NCBI RefSeq assembly: GCF_001954135.1
Contig: NZ_MBEQ01000109.1
Location: forward strand, 1 to 64,000
Direction: 5' to 3'
DNA: 64,000 bases
Origin: Mycobacterium sp. GA-1841
GTDB taxonomy: Bacteria > Actinomycetota > Actinomycetes > Mycobacteriales > Mycobacteriaceae
The position numbers were made by a program, and so were the translations under genes. Positions 31,742 through 39,597 of the stretch are shown piece after piece. The notes beneath the pieces were generated by a model. It made no database searches. It saw only the letters and a list, made by a program, of their open reading frames with translations, and was not told where the DNA came from. The stretch's first letter is position 1. The number at the start of each line of letters is the position of its first letter.

Positions 31742-33385
31742 CTAGGATCGCGCGGCATGCCCGACCATCAGGTCGGCTGCCCGCGCGGCCAGCGCCATGA
31801 TGGTCAGGGCCGGGTTGGCCGCTCCCTGTGTCGGCATCACGCTGCCGTCCACGACGTAGAGTCGGTCCACCCCGAAGACCCGATGCTCGGGATCGATGAC
31901 CCCGTCCTCGGGCCTAGAGGCCATCCGGGCACCGCCCACCAGATGGGCGTAGCGCTCGATGGTGATGACTTCCTCTGCGCCGGCCGCGCGCAGCATGTCG
32001 GACATCACCTCGGTTGCTGCGGCGATCAGCTTCTTGTCGTTGTCGCACTGGCTGTAGCTGAAATGCGCCACCGGAAGGTCGTGGCGGTCCTTCTCATCCG
32101 AGAGCGTCACCCGGTTGTCCGGCTGAGGCAGCAACTCGCACAGGGCGCCCAGGGTGGCCCAATGCACATAGTCACGCATGTACTCGCGCAACGTCTGCCC
32201 CCAATGCCCCTGTGCAGCCACATGTTCGGACCAGGTGATCGGCAGGGGGCTGACGTTCTGGATGGAGAAGCCGCGGCGGTAGGGTTTGGTGGGATCGGTC
32301 TCGTAGAACTGCTCGGTGCTGGCTTCAGGCGGCGGTGCCTTGTACATCCGGATCTCGTCTTCGAAGCGTCCGGCCACCTGTGGGGCGCCCTGCACCATGA
32401 CGTGGCGACCGACGTGATCATGCTCGTTACCCAGACCCTGCGGGTACCTGGAGGTCGCCGAAAGCAGCAGCAGCCGAGGAGTTTCGATGGCGTAGCCGGC
32501 GACCACCACGGCCCGTGCACGCTGCTGGTGCAAGGTCCCGTCGTGCAGGTATTCCACCCCGGTCGCACGGCGCTGCCGGTCGTCCACCTGAATCCGGGTG
32601 ACATGGCTGTCGGGTCGGATCTCGGCGCCGTGGGCCAACGCGTCCGGGATGTGGGTGATCAACGGGCTGGCCTTGGCATTGACCTTGCATCCCTGGATGC
32701 AGAAGCCACGGTAGATACAGTGCGGCCGGTTACCGAAGCGCCCGTTGGGGATTGCCACCGGACCGACTCGCATGTCGATGCCCATCGCACGGGCTCCGCG
32801 CAAGGCCACCAGACCGTTGCCGCTGACCGGATGCGGGCGGTGCGGGTAGGTGTGGGGCTCACCCCACGGCCAGTCTTGCCCGGCCACCGGCAATTCCGCC
32901 TCGATCTGCTCGTAGTAACTGCGCAGGTCGTCGTAGTCGATCGGCCAGTCGGCACCGACCCCGTCAACGCTGTGGGTGTGGAAGTCGGACGGATGAAACC
33001 GGGGCGTGTAGCCGGCGTAGTGCACCATCGACCCACCGACACCGCGGCCAGAGTTGTTCGATCCCAGCGGAACCGGGTCCGCGCCGCCGATCTGGCGTGG
33101 ATCGGTCCAATACAGGCCGTGCGACCCGCGTTCGTCGCTGACCCAGTCGGTGTCGGGGTTCCAGAACGGGCCGGCGTCGATGAGCACCACGGTCCATCCC
33201 GCTCGTGCCAGGCGTTGACCGAGCGTCGCGCCGCCCGCCCCGGCACCCACGATCACCACATCGACTTCGTCGTCCGCGTGGTAGCGGCGCATATCGGCCC
33301 GCAACCGGTGGTTGGTGCGGGACCCGTCGTTGGGTATCAGCCACGCCGAGGCGTTGCGGCGGCGCACCGCCGCCAAGCTATCCAT
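31742..33385 (-). CDS. GMC family FAD-dependent oxidoreductase
   Basis: 547 aa from ATG 33385, which overlaps the TAG of the preceding gene (ATGGATAG). FAD-binding DVVIVGAGAGGATLGQRLARAGWTVVLID near residue 35; GRGVGGSMVHYAGY (GMC motif); CIYRGFCIQGCKVNAK with a Cys pattern typical of gluconate/cholesterol-type dehydrogenases; C-terminal DGSVMPTQGAANPALTIMALAARAAD. It would oxidise an alcohol or sugar and pass electrons to an acceptor. The upstream gene encodes a subunit-3-like partner. Last gene of a five-gene operon. Confidence 0.88.
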   Translation of the reverse strand: MDSLAAVRRRNASAWLIPNDGSRTNHRLRADMRRYHADDEVDVVIVGAGAGGATLGQRLARAGWTVVLIDAGPFWNPDTDWVSDERGSHGLYWTDPRQIGGADPVPLGSNNSGRGVGGSMVHYAGYTPRFHPSDFHTHSVDGVGADWPIDYDDLRSYYEQIEAELPVAGQDWPWGEPHTYPHRPHPVSGNGLVALRGARAMGIDMRVGPVAIPNGRFGNRPHCIYRGFCIQGCKVNAKASPLITHIPDALAHGAEIRPDSHVTRIQVDDRQRRATGVEYLHDGTLHQQRARAVVVAGYAIETPRLLLLSATSRYPQGLGNEHDHVGRHVMVQGAPQVAGRFEDEIRMYKAPPPEASTEQFYETDPTKPYRRGFSIQNVSPLPITWSEHVAAQGHWGQTLREYMRDYVHWATLGALCELLPQPDNRVTLSDEKDRHDLPVAHFSYSQCDNDKKLIAAATEVMSDMLRAAGAEEVITIERYAHLVGGARMASRPEDGVIDPEHRVFGVDRLYVVDGSVMPTQGAANPALTIMALAARAADLMVGHAARS

Positions 33386-34088
33386 CGGAGCCCCGGTCGG
33401 GCAGATCGTCGTCGAGACGGCGGGCCCGTTCGGCGCGGACGGCGAACGGCACCGGATCGGCGGGCCGGTGGTCACCCACTTCGAATCGTTCGCGGGCGTT
33501 GATACCGGGGTTGAGATAGCCGCGCGGGTAGGCCGGCCCGGGGAAGCCCATCTCGTTCCAGGTCCACGGATGTGAGTAGAAGGCCGTGCACGCGAATCGG
33601 GTCCACAAACTCCAGACATGGCCTGCCGAGGTGCCATGCCAAGACTCACCGCGGTGGGCCAGGTCTTGGACGTCCTGGAGCAACCGGGCCTGGCTGTGGT
33701 CGTCGAGTTCGGCGAAGCCCAGCTGATAGCGCTTGCGGGCGTCGGTATCCAAACCCGCCAGGCTGTCCCGCCAGGCCTGCCGGTCCTCGGGCATGTCGTC
33801 GTAGTGCCAGCCGTCGGTTTCATCGGTCGCCAGCCGCGCGTCGATCATGGCCAGCACCGGGACGCGCGGTTCACCGTCTTGGGCCAGCAGCAGATCCAAC
33901 ATCGGTTTGGCCACTCCCACCTCCGCCGGGGTGAAGAAGGCCAGGCTCGCAGGCAACGCCAGCCGGGACAGCACGGCTCCAGCCGTCACCTGATCCCAGT
34001 CGTCGGCCCGGGCCAGTACATCGAATCCGTCGAACCTGCCCCGCCCCTGCGGGGTCACACCCTGTTGTTCCGTCGTACGAAACCACAT
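33378..34088 (-). CDS. Gluconate 2-dehydrogenase subunit 3-like protein
   Basis: 236 aa from ATG 34088. The C-terminal two-thirds (FAELDDHSQARLLQDVQD ... WSLWTRFACTAFYSHPWTWNEMGFPGPAYPRGYLNPG) is the gluconate 2-dehydrogenase subunit 3 family, small partners of GMC flavoproteins such as the one encoded next. I see no clear twin-arginine signal at the N-terminus. Overlap with the GMC gene start indicates coupled translation and a complex. Confidence 0.83.
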   Translation of the reverse strand: MWFRTTEQQGVTPQGRGRFDGFDVLARADDWDQVTAGAVLSRLALPASLAFFTPAEVGVAKPMLDLLLAQDGEPRVPVLAMIDARLATDETDGWHYDDMPEDRQAWRDSLAGLDTDARKRYQLGFAELDDHSQARLLQDVQDLAHRGESWHGTSAGHVWSLWTRFACTAFYSHPWTWNEMGFPGPAYPRGYLNPGINARERFEVGDHRPADPVPFAVRAERARRLDDDLPDRGSDG

Positions 34089-34093
34089 CAGCC

Positions 34094-34534
34094 TCAGCCC
34101 TCTTCGTTCGGGAATTGCTCGCGGCGCAGCACCGCGGCCAGCAGGCCCATGCCACCTACCAGCGAGGCCAGCAGGGGAGCGAACGTCGGCGGACCGGACT
34201 CCATGTTGTATTTCGTCAGCCCGCCGGGCCGTTGCCGGACACCACGCAGGTGCAGATATGTCCCCTGCAGGCCGTTGGCGATGATCAGGACGCTGGCGGC
34301 GGGCAGCACGGTGTGTGCGGCGCGGGCGGAAAGAAACGACGCCACCCCGGCAGGAACGGCGGTCGGCACGATGACGACCGGCCAGTACATCATCCGGTTG
34401 CCGAAGCTGGCTGCATCGTGGGACAGGTAGATCTCGGCGGTGGTGATGGCAGCACCGGCGGCGGTGAGTGCCGAGAGTGTTCGTTCGAAGCGTCCGGTGC
34501 GGATCGCCCGCACGGCGGCCCTGACGGGGTTCAT
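34094..34534 (-). CDS. Small four-helix membrane protein of unknown function
   Basis: 146 aa from ATG 34534, overlapping the SDR stop (ATGA). Hydrophobic segments at about 20-40, 47-70, 73-92 and 115-135. No recognised domain. It lies between the SDR and the subunit-3 gene of the operon, so it may anchor the dehydrogenase or serve the electron path. The order is conserved enough in overlap structure to treat it as a real gene. Confidence 0.75.
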   Translation of the reverse strand: MNPVRAAVRAIRTGRFERTLSALTAAGAAITTAEIYLSHDAASFGNRMMYWPVVIVPTAVPAGVASFLSARAAHTVLPAASVLIIANGLQGTYLHLRGVRQRPGGLTKYNMESGPPTFAPLLASLVGGMGLLAAVLRREQFPNEEG

Positions 34535-35586
34535 GACGGGTCCTTTTTGTCGTCGGAGTGGTTGGCATGTCGAAGGTTCCAGCCGGCCCCGGCCATCGCG
34601 ACCGCCCCGGCCGTCGCGACGCCGACCGGCGCCGCGTGCTGCAGGAGCCACTGTTGAGGCGAGCGGCTGTGCGCCCGGTCGTCGAAGACGCCGTGGGCGC
34701 CGTGGTCGGTTCCGGCGTCACCGTCCAGCGGGGTGAACAGGTTGTCCGGCCGCCGGTCGTCGGCCGGTTCGTCGGTCTGTTGGCTGTCGTAACCGGTTCT
34801 GGCCAGATATCTGTCCAGCACGGACGGCATCAACCGCTGACCGAGGATCGTCGCCGCGGTGCTGAGGCCGACCCAATACTCCTTCCGCTTCGGGTGATCG
34901 GCAGCGAAGGTGATTGCCTTCGCGGCGATTTCGGGTTGGTAGATGGGCGGAACCGGCTGTGGCCGGCGCGGAAGCCGCGAGCGCACCCAGGAGAACTGCG
35001 GGGTGTTGACGGCCGGCATCTGCACGACCGTGACGTGGACGTTGCTGCCTTCGTGCAGGAGCTCGGTGCGCAAGGACTCGGTGAAACCGTTGATGGCGTG
35101 CTTGGCCCCGCAGTACGCCGACTGCAGTGGAATCGATCGAACGCCCAGCGCCGAGCCGACCTGGACGATGGTTCCGCTGTCTCGGGAACGCATGCGGGCC
35201 AGTGCGGCCATGGTCCCGTATACGAATCCCAGGTAGGTCACCTCGGTGACTCGCCGGAACTCCTCCGGGGTGATGGTGGCGAACGGCGCGAAAACCGAAG
35301 AGAACGCGTCGTTGACCCAGACGTCGATGGGCCCGAACGCCTCTTCGACTTCGCTGGCGGCCGCATCCACCTGAGCCGGGTCGGCGACATCGGTGATCAC
35401 GGGAATGGCTCGACCGCCGGCCTTGTCGACTTCCTCGACAGCGGCAGCCAAGCCGGACGCGCCGCGTGCCAGCAGGGCGACGCGATCACCGCGAGACCCG
35501 AAGGCCCGCGCTGCCGCGCGTCCGATTCCGCCACTGGCCCCTGTGATCACGACGGTGCGCGGTGATCGAGATGATCTGGTGGACAC
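34531..35586 (-). CDS. Short-chain dehydrogenase/reductase with C-terminal membrane helix
   Basis: 351 aa from GTG 35586 (AAAGGAG upstream). Rossmann TVVITGASGGIGRAAARAF, NDAFSSVFAPF in place of the usual NNAG, Ser/Tyr/Lys catalytic set in VQVGSALGVRSIPLQSAYCGAKHAI. After about residue 250 there is an extension with PDNLFTPLDGDAGTDHGAHGVFDDR and a hydrophobic segment at about 320-340. This long-tailed SDR form recurs with GH15 and GMC genes in actinobacteria. Starts inside the 3' end of the GH15 gene (40-bp overlap). Confidence 0.85.
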   Translation of the reverse strand: MSTRSSRSPRTVVITGASGGIGRAAARAFGSRGDRVALLARGASGLAAAVEEVDKAGGRAIPVITDVADPAQVDAAASEVEEAFGPIDVWVNDAFSSVFAPFATITPEEFRRVTEVTYLGFVYGTMAALARMRSRDSGTIVQVGSALGVRSIPLQSAYCGAKHAINGFTESLRTELLHEGSNVHVTVVQMPAVNTPQFSWVRSRLPRRPQPVPPIYQPEIAAKAITFAADHPKRKEYWVGLSTAATILGQRLMPSVLDRYLARTGYDSQQTDEPADDRRPDNLFTPLDGDAGTDHGAHGVFDDRAHSRSPQQWLLQHAAPVGVATAGAVAMAGAGWNLRHANHSDDKKDPS

Positions 35587-37364
35587 GGCGACTCCTTTCG
35601 CTGAATGGCCGGCCTGTCGGCCAGCCGTAGTGAGGCTTCGATGAGAAGTGCATGGGCGAATGCCTGTGGGATGTTGCCGCGAAGCTGACGTTCCACCACG
35701 TCGAATTCCTCACACAACAACGCCGGTGGCCCACCCACCGCACGGTTTCGCTCGAAGTAGCGGGCGGCGGCCACCTCGTTGCCCAGCTGATGGTTGGCGA
35801 GGGCAGACCAGAAGCCGCACAACACAAATGCGCCTTCGGCGGCACCCAGCGGGCGGTCGTCGTGACGGAACCGATAGACGAAGCCGTCATCGGTGAGTTC
35901 GGTACCGACGGCGCGCAGGGTGCCGATGCTGAGCGGGTCGTCCGCGGGTATCGCGCCGCGGATCGCGGCGATCAGCAGCGCCGCATCCACCCGCGAGTCG
36001 TCGGGCGCGCGTTGCCAACGGCCGCTCGGGTGCCGACAGTCGGCAGTGCTGGCGAGAACGGCGTCGGCCAGCGATTCGGCGATAGCCGCTTCGGTGGCGG
36101 GGATGAACGGTGCGATGGCTCGTAGTCCGGCCACGCATGTCAGGCGGGAATGGGCCCACCGACGCGTTTCGGTCTCCCAGACACCGGCATCCGGCTGTTG
36201 CCACCGCGATCCGATCGCGGCGACGGTCGTGCTGATGGCACGGTGTAGCTCCGTGTCGATGTGACCGTGCCGGGCCGAAGCCGCGAACAACAGCAGCGCC
36301 TCGCCGAACACGTCGAGCTGGAACTGACGCTGGGCCCGATTGCCGAGAATGTCGGAACCGCCGGGATATCCGGGTAATCGCAACGAGCTTTCGTCGGTCA
36401 CCGACCCACCGTTGGCGGTGTAGACCGGTTTCAGGTCGGGCCCGTCGGTGAGCAGCCGTCGGGCCACGAAGCCGACCGCATCGTCGAGCAGAGGATGTGC
36501 GTCGTCGACGGCGGCAGCCTGTCCGACGTAGCACTGATCGCGGATCCACACGTAGCGGTAGTCGTAATTGCGTCCGGTGTCGGCGTGTTCGGGCAGGCTC
36601 ATCGTCGCCGCGGCCACGGTACCGCCGCCGGCGGCGGTCATACCCTTCAGTACTGCGTACGAGTGCCGCGCGTCACTGGCGGCGATGCTGGTACTGAATT
36701 CGGGAACCTCTGCACGCCAGCGGCTTTCGGTACGTTGCCACAACGCGTCGGGATCGGGCGGGGGCCCGGCGGGCCCCGGGACCGAAAGCTCGACCACGGT
36801 ATCGAGGAACGCGCCCTCGGGTACCTGCAGTTCGGCATGCAGGGCCACACCGCGGTCACGGGATACCGTGGCGTGCGACAAGCCGGACAGTCGCATCTGC
36901 AATTCGCCGACCATGGCATGCCAACGGTCTTCGTGATCGCGGACCAGATGCGTCATGGTCCGCCGTTCGAAGCCGGCGGCCGGGGAGAACACCGCCTCCA
37001 CCCGCGCCTCCCCGCGGATCGCCATGAGCCGACGTAGCAGAACTGCTCGCCGGGCCTCACCGGGATAGGCCAGGGCTTCGCGGCATTCGATGATGCTGTC
37101 GCGCGTGACCCACCGGGAACGCCAGATCAAGCTGCCTTCTTCGTAATGCCCGCCCCAGACGAACTGCTCGGCCGGCGTTATCGCGAAAACGCTTCGCCCG
37201 CCGATCAATGAGGAGAACACCGCGTCGTCATCCCATCCGGGTACGCACATCCAGCACACGTCGCCGCGTGGACCGATCAGGGCCCCGCGCTGCCCGTCGG
37301 CCAACAGCGCGTATTCCCGCAACACATGCGGTTCCTCGATCGCGCTGCGAACAACTCTCGCCAT
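35547..37364 (-). CDS. Glycoside hydrolase family 15 (glucoamylase/trehalase-like)
   Basis: 605 aa from ATG 37364. N-terminal beta-rich domain (REYALLADGQRGALIGPRGDVCWMCVPGWDDDAVF), then an (alpha/alpha)6 barrel with the GH15 hallmark NYDYRYVWIRDQCYV, SLRLPGYPGGSDILGN and WETETRRWAHSRL. In mycobacteria members of this family include a trehalase. First gene of the operon GH15-SDR-membrane protein-subunit 3-GMC, divergent from the MarR gene. A SigF-like promoter may drive it. Confidence 0.87.
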   Translation of the reverse strand: MARVVRSAIEEPHVLREYALLADGQRGALIGPRGDVCWMCVPGWDDDAVFSSLIGGRSVFAITPAEQFVWGGHYEEGSLIWRSRWVTRDSIIECREALAYPGEARRAVLLRRLMAIRGEARVEAVFSPAAGFERRTMTHLVRDHEDRWHAMVGELQMRLSGLSHATVSRDRGVALHAELQVPEGAFLDTVVELSVPGPAGPPPDPDALWQRTESRWRAEVPEFSTSIAASDARHSYAVLKGMTAAGGGTVAAATMSLPEHADTGRNYDYRYVWIRDQCYVGQAAAVDDAHPLLDDAVGFVARRLLTDGPDLKPVYTANGGSVTDESSLRLPGYPGGSDILGNRAQRQFQLDVFGEALLLFAASARHGHIDTELHRAISTTVAAIGSRWQQPDAGVWETETRRWAHSRLTCVAGLRAIAPFIPATEAAIAESLADAVLASTADCRHPSGRWQRAPDDSRVDAALLIAAIRGAIPADDPLSIGTLRAVGTELTDDGFVYRFRHDDRPLGAAEGAFVLCGFWSALANHQLGNEVAAARYFERNRAVGGPPALLCEEFDVVERQLRGNIPQAFAHALLIEASLRLADRPAIQRKESPCPPDHLDHRAPS

Positions 37365-37417
37365 TGCCCTCTGTTCTTCAGTGCTGTCGGACGATCCTCC
37401 GGATGGTTAGCGCAAGG

Positions 37418-37442
37418 GTTCCCCTGCAGAATTTGTCCAAAC
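37418..37442 (-). promoter_or_regulatory. Possible SigF-like promoter of the GH15 operon
   Basis: On the minus strand GTTT (37442-37439), 15 nt, GGGAAC (37423-37418), compared with the SigF pattern GTTT-N15-17-GGGTAT. The -10 has two mismatches, so this is weak. Confidence 0.35.
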
Positions 37443-37445
37443 CGG

Positions 37446-37480
37446 CAAGTTCTGCGGAGTGCACAACTTGCAATCAGCAA
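37446..37480. promoter_or_regulatory. Inverted repeats in the MarR/GH15 divergent region
   Basis: CAAGTT (37446-37451) pairs with AACTTG (37465-37470), and TTGC-AATCA-GCAA occupies 37468-37480. The second has the form of MarR operators and sits between the -10 of the MarR gene and the GH15 promoter. Autoregulation is inferred. Confidence 0.5.
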
Positions 37481-37496
37481 CTAAACTGGCCGGATC

Positions 37497-38000
37497 GTGA
37501 AAGCTGAACGTTTGCTGACAGACCGCGGTGTGACGGACGACGCCGATGAGTACGCGGTGCAGCTCGAACGCGCCACCCGCGGCTTGCTCGCCGTCAACGT
37601 CATGGCTCTTGAGCATTTCGAGAAGCGCATCGGCCTGTCATCTCTGCGTGCGCTGCAGGCGCTGGGACGGACCGGCCCCTGCCTGGTGAGCGAGTTGGCC
37701 CAGGCCTTACAGGTCGCGGTGTCGACGGCCAGCCGACTGGCCGACCGGCTCACCGAGTCCGGACTGATCACCCGGGGTGTCTCCCCGCAGAACCGGCGTG
37801 CCACCCGCCTGGACCTGACCGACGAGGGGCGAGCCGTCCTGCAGGATCTGGTCGAACATCGCGTCGCGCTGTTCCGCGAGGTGACGGCCGGCGTCGGAGG
37901 CAGCGAGCGCGACGATCTCCTCCGCGGAGCGACCGCCTTCACCACGGCCTACCGCGCTCTGGTTGACACCGACGAGACCGGTGCGGCAGACCCGGACTGA
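37497..38000 (+). CDS. MarR family regulator, probably leaderless
   Basis: 167 aa. Winged helix: LRALQALGRTGPCLVSELAQALQVAVSTASRLADRLTESGLITR followed by the wing SPQNRRATRLDLTDEG. The GTG at 37497 has no ribosome site but lies nine bases after a TAAACT -10 (37482-37487), so transcription would begin at or within two bases of the start codon. Divergent from the GH15 operon and probably its regulator. Confidence 0.85.
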   Translation: MKAERLLTDRGVTDDADEYAVQLERATRGLLAVNVMALEHFEKRIGLSSLRALQALGRTGPCLVSELAQALQVAVSTASRLADRLTESGLITRGVSPQNRRATRLDLTDEGRAVLQDLVEHRVALFREVTAGVGGSERDDLLRGATAFTTAYRALVDTDETGAADPD

Positions 38001-38022
38001 GCGCCGGTCCGATCGACGGCAG

Positions 38023-38047
38023 GTTTCGACGCGCGGCGTGCGGGTAA
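38023..38047 (+). promoter_or_regulatory. SigF-like promoter of the alpha/beta hydrolase gene
   Basis: GTTT at 38023-38026, 15 nt, GGGTAA at 38042-38047; the SigF consensus is GTTT-N15-17-GGGTAT. One mismatch at the last -10 base. About 89 bp before the start codon. Confidence 0.6.
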
Positions 38048-38135
38048 TGCACTGGCCTGGTCGGCCGCCACAACCCGCTGAATCATCTGTCCGGACAGCG
38101 CCATTCACCGAGCCGACCGGAGGGAGATCCTGCTC

Positions 38136-38990
38136 ATGACGGCGATCACCGCCTATCGCGGTCTGCTTCGTTCGATCGATCTGCACGTCGAGGACACCGG
38201 AGGTCCGGGGCGGCCGGTCGTGTTGATCCATGGCTGGCCGCTGACCGGGGAATCCTGGTCTCCGCAGGTTGACGTCCTGCACTCCGCGGGCTACCGCGTC
38301 ATCACCTACGACCGGCGCGGATTCGGGCGGAGTAGCACGTCCCTGGTCGGCTACACGTACGAGAGCCTGTCCGACGACTTGTCGGCGCTGATGGAGGAAC
38401 TCGACCTACGCGATGCGACCCTGGTCGGATTCTCGATGGGTGGTGGCGAAGTCGCCAGCTACTGCGCCCGCAAAGGCAGCGCCCGCGTGCGCAGTGTGGT
38501 GTTCGCCTCGTCGGTCACCCCGTACATGCTGCACACCAAGGACAACCCCGAAGGACCGCTGAGCAAGACCCAGGCAGCGCAGATGGCGCTGTCACTGACG
38601 AAGAACCAGGACGAGTTCTACGACGAGATGATGACCGACGTGTTCTCGGCCGGCGGCCAACTCGTGGTCAGTGAAGAGCAACGTCAGCAGGCGCTGGCGA
38701 TGTGCCGCCAGGCCAGCAAGAACGCCGCACTGGCCTGCCTGACCGCCTTCGGCAACACCGACTTCCGCGAAGACCTGCCCCGGGTGACGGTGCCGAGTCT
38801 GGTCATCCACGGTGACGCGGACACCACGGTGCCCTTCGCCGGTTCCGGTATGCGCACCCACGGGGCGCTGCGCGACAGCCGGCTCCATGTCATCGCCGGC
38901 GGGCCCCATGGCATCCCCATGAGCCACACCGACGAATTCAACCGGGTGCTCCTGGAGTTTCTCGCCGAGGACTTGGAAGCGACGCCCTGA
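38136..38990 (+). CDS. Alpha/beta hydrolase (non-haem chloroperoxidase-like)
   Basis: 284 aa, ATG 38136 with GGAGGGAGAT upstream. HGWPLTGESW oxyanion region, YDRRGFGRSS, nucleophile elbow VGFSMGGGEV (Ser at about 101), acid in IHGDADTTVPF and catalytic His in GGPHGIP. This set is typical of cofactor-free perhydrolases/esterases. A SigF-like promoter suggests stress or stationary-phase expression. Converges on the TetR gene with no gap. Confidence 0.87.
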   Translation: MTAITAYRGLLRSIDLHVEDTGGPGRPVVLIHGWPLTGESWSPQVDVLHSAGYRVITYDRRGFGRSSTSLVGYTYESLSDDLSALMEELDLRDATLVGFSMGGGEVASYCARKGSARVRSVVFASSVTPYMLHTKDNPEGPLSKTQAAQMALSLTKNQDEFYDEMMTDVFSAGGQLVVSEEQRQQALAMCRQASKNAALACLTAFGNTDFREDLPRVTVPSLVIHGDADTTVPFAGSGMRTHGALRDSRLHVIAGGPHGIPMSHTDEFNRVLLEFLAEDLEATP

Positions 38991-39557
38991 TCAGTCGCGG
39001 GTGCGTATGCCGCGTTCGAAGGTCCGGATGACCGCAGGCGCGGCTGCATGCCGCGGCATCAGTCCTTCCTTGGAGTCCTGGCAGGCCCAGTTGATCAGCC
39101 CGAAGAGCGCATGCTCGATCCACAGCGCACTCGATTCCGGGTCGAACACTCCCTCCGCCTGACCGCGCTGGATCAGGCTGATCAGCCTCTTGGAGTCGGG
39201 CAGCGCCTCCGGTGGCATATCCCGCGTCACGGCGCGGTCGTTGAACAGGAACAGGATCCGGTTGCCGACCGAGATCATCGCGTTGATCACCCGGCGCATG
39301 GCGTCGACCGGACACCCTTCCTCGGGTGCGGCGGCGGCGACGGCCTCGCTCACCACCCGTACCGAATCGACGATGGTCTCGTTGATCAGGCACTCCCGAT
39401 CGGGGAAGTAGCGGTGCACCGTGGTGCGGCCGACCCCGGCCGCCTTGGCGATGTCGGGCAGCGTTGCCGTTCGGTCGTCGGCCAGAACGGCCGCGGCGGC
39501 CTCGATGATCGCACCACGGGTGCGCGCCTGGGTGGCCGAGAGCTCGCCTGTGCTCAT
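38991..39557 (-). CDS. TetR family regulator of the mmpS-mmpL unit
   Basis: 188 aa. Helix-turn-helix LPDIAKAAGVGRTTVHRYFPDRECL at about 35-60. It follows mmpL in the same direction after 40 bp, so it is likely co-transcribed with mmpS-mmpL and controls them, as in other MmpS/MmpL loci. Probable targets are the inverted repeats upstream of mmpS at 43004-43045. Confidence 0.83.
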   Translation of the reverse strand: MSTGELSATQARTRGAIIEAAAAVLADDRTATLPDIAKAAGVGRTTVHRYFPDRECLINETIVDSVRVVSEAVAAAAPEEGCPVDAMRRVINAMISVGNRILFLFNDRAVTRDMPPEALPDSKRLISLIQRGQAEGVFDPESSALWIEHALFGLINWACQDSKEGLMPRHAAAPAVIRTFERGIRTRD

Positions 39558-39597
39558 GCGCAGATGATAGCCACGTTGTCTCTCAGCGAACTTTCGA

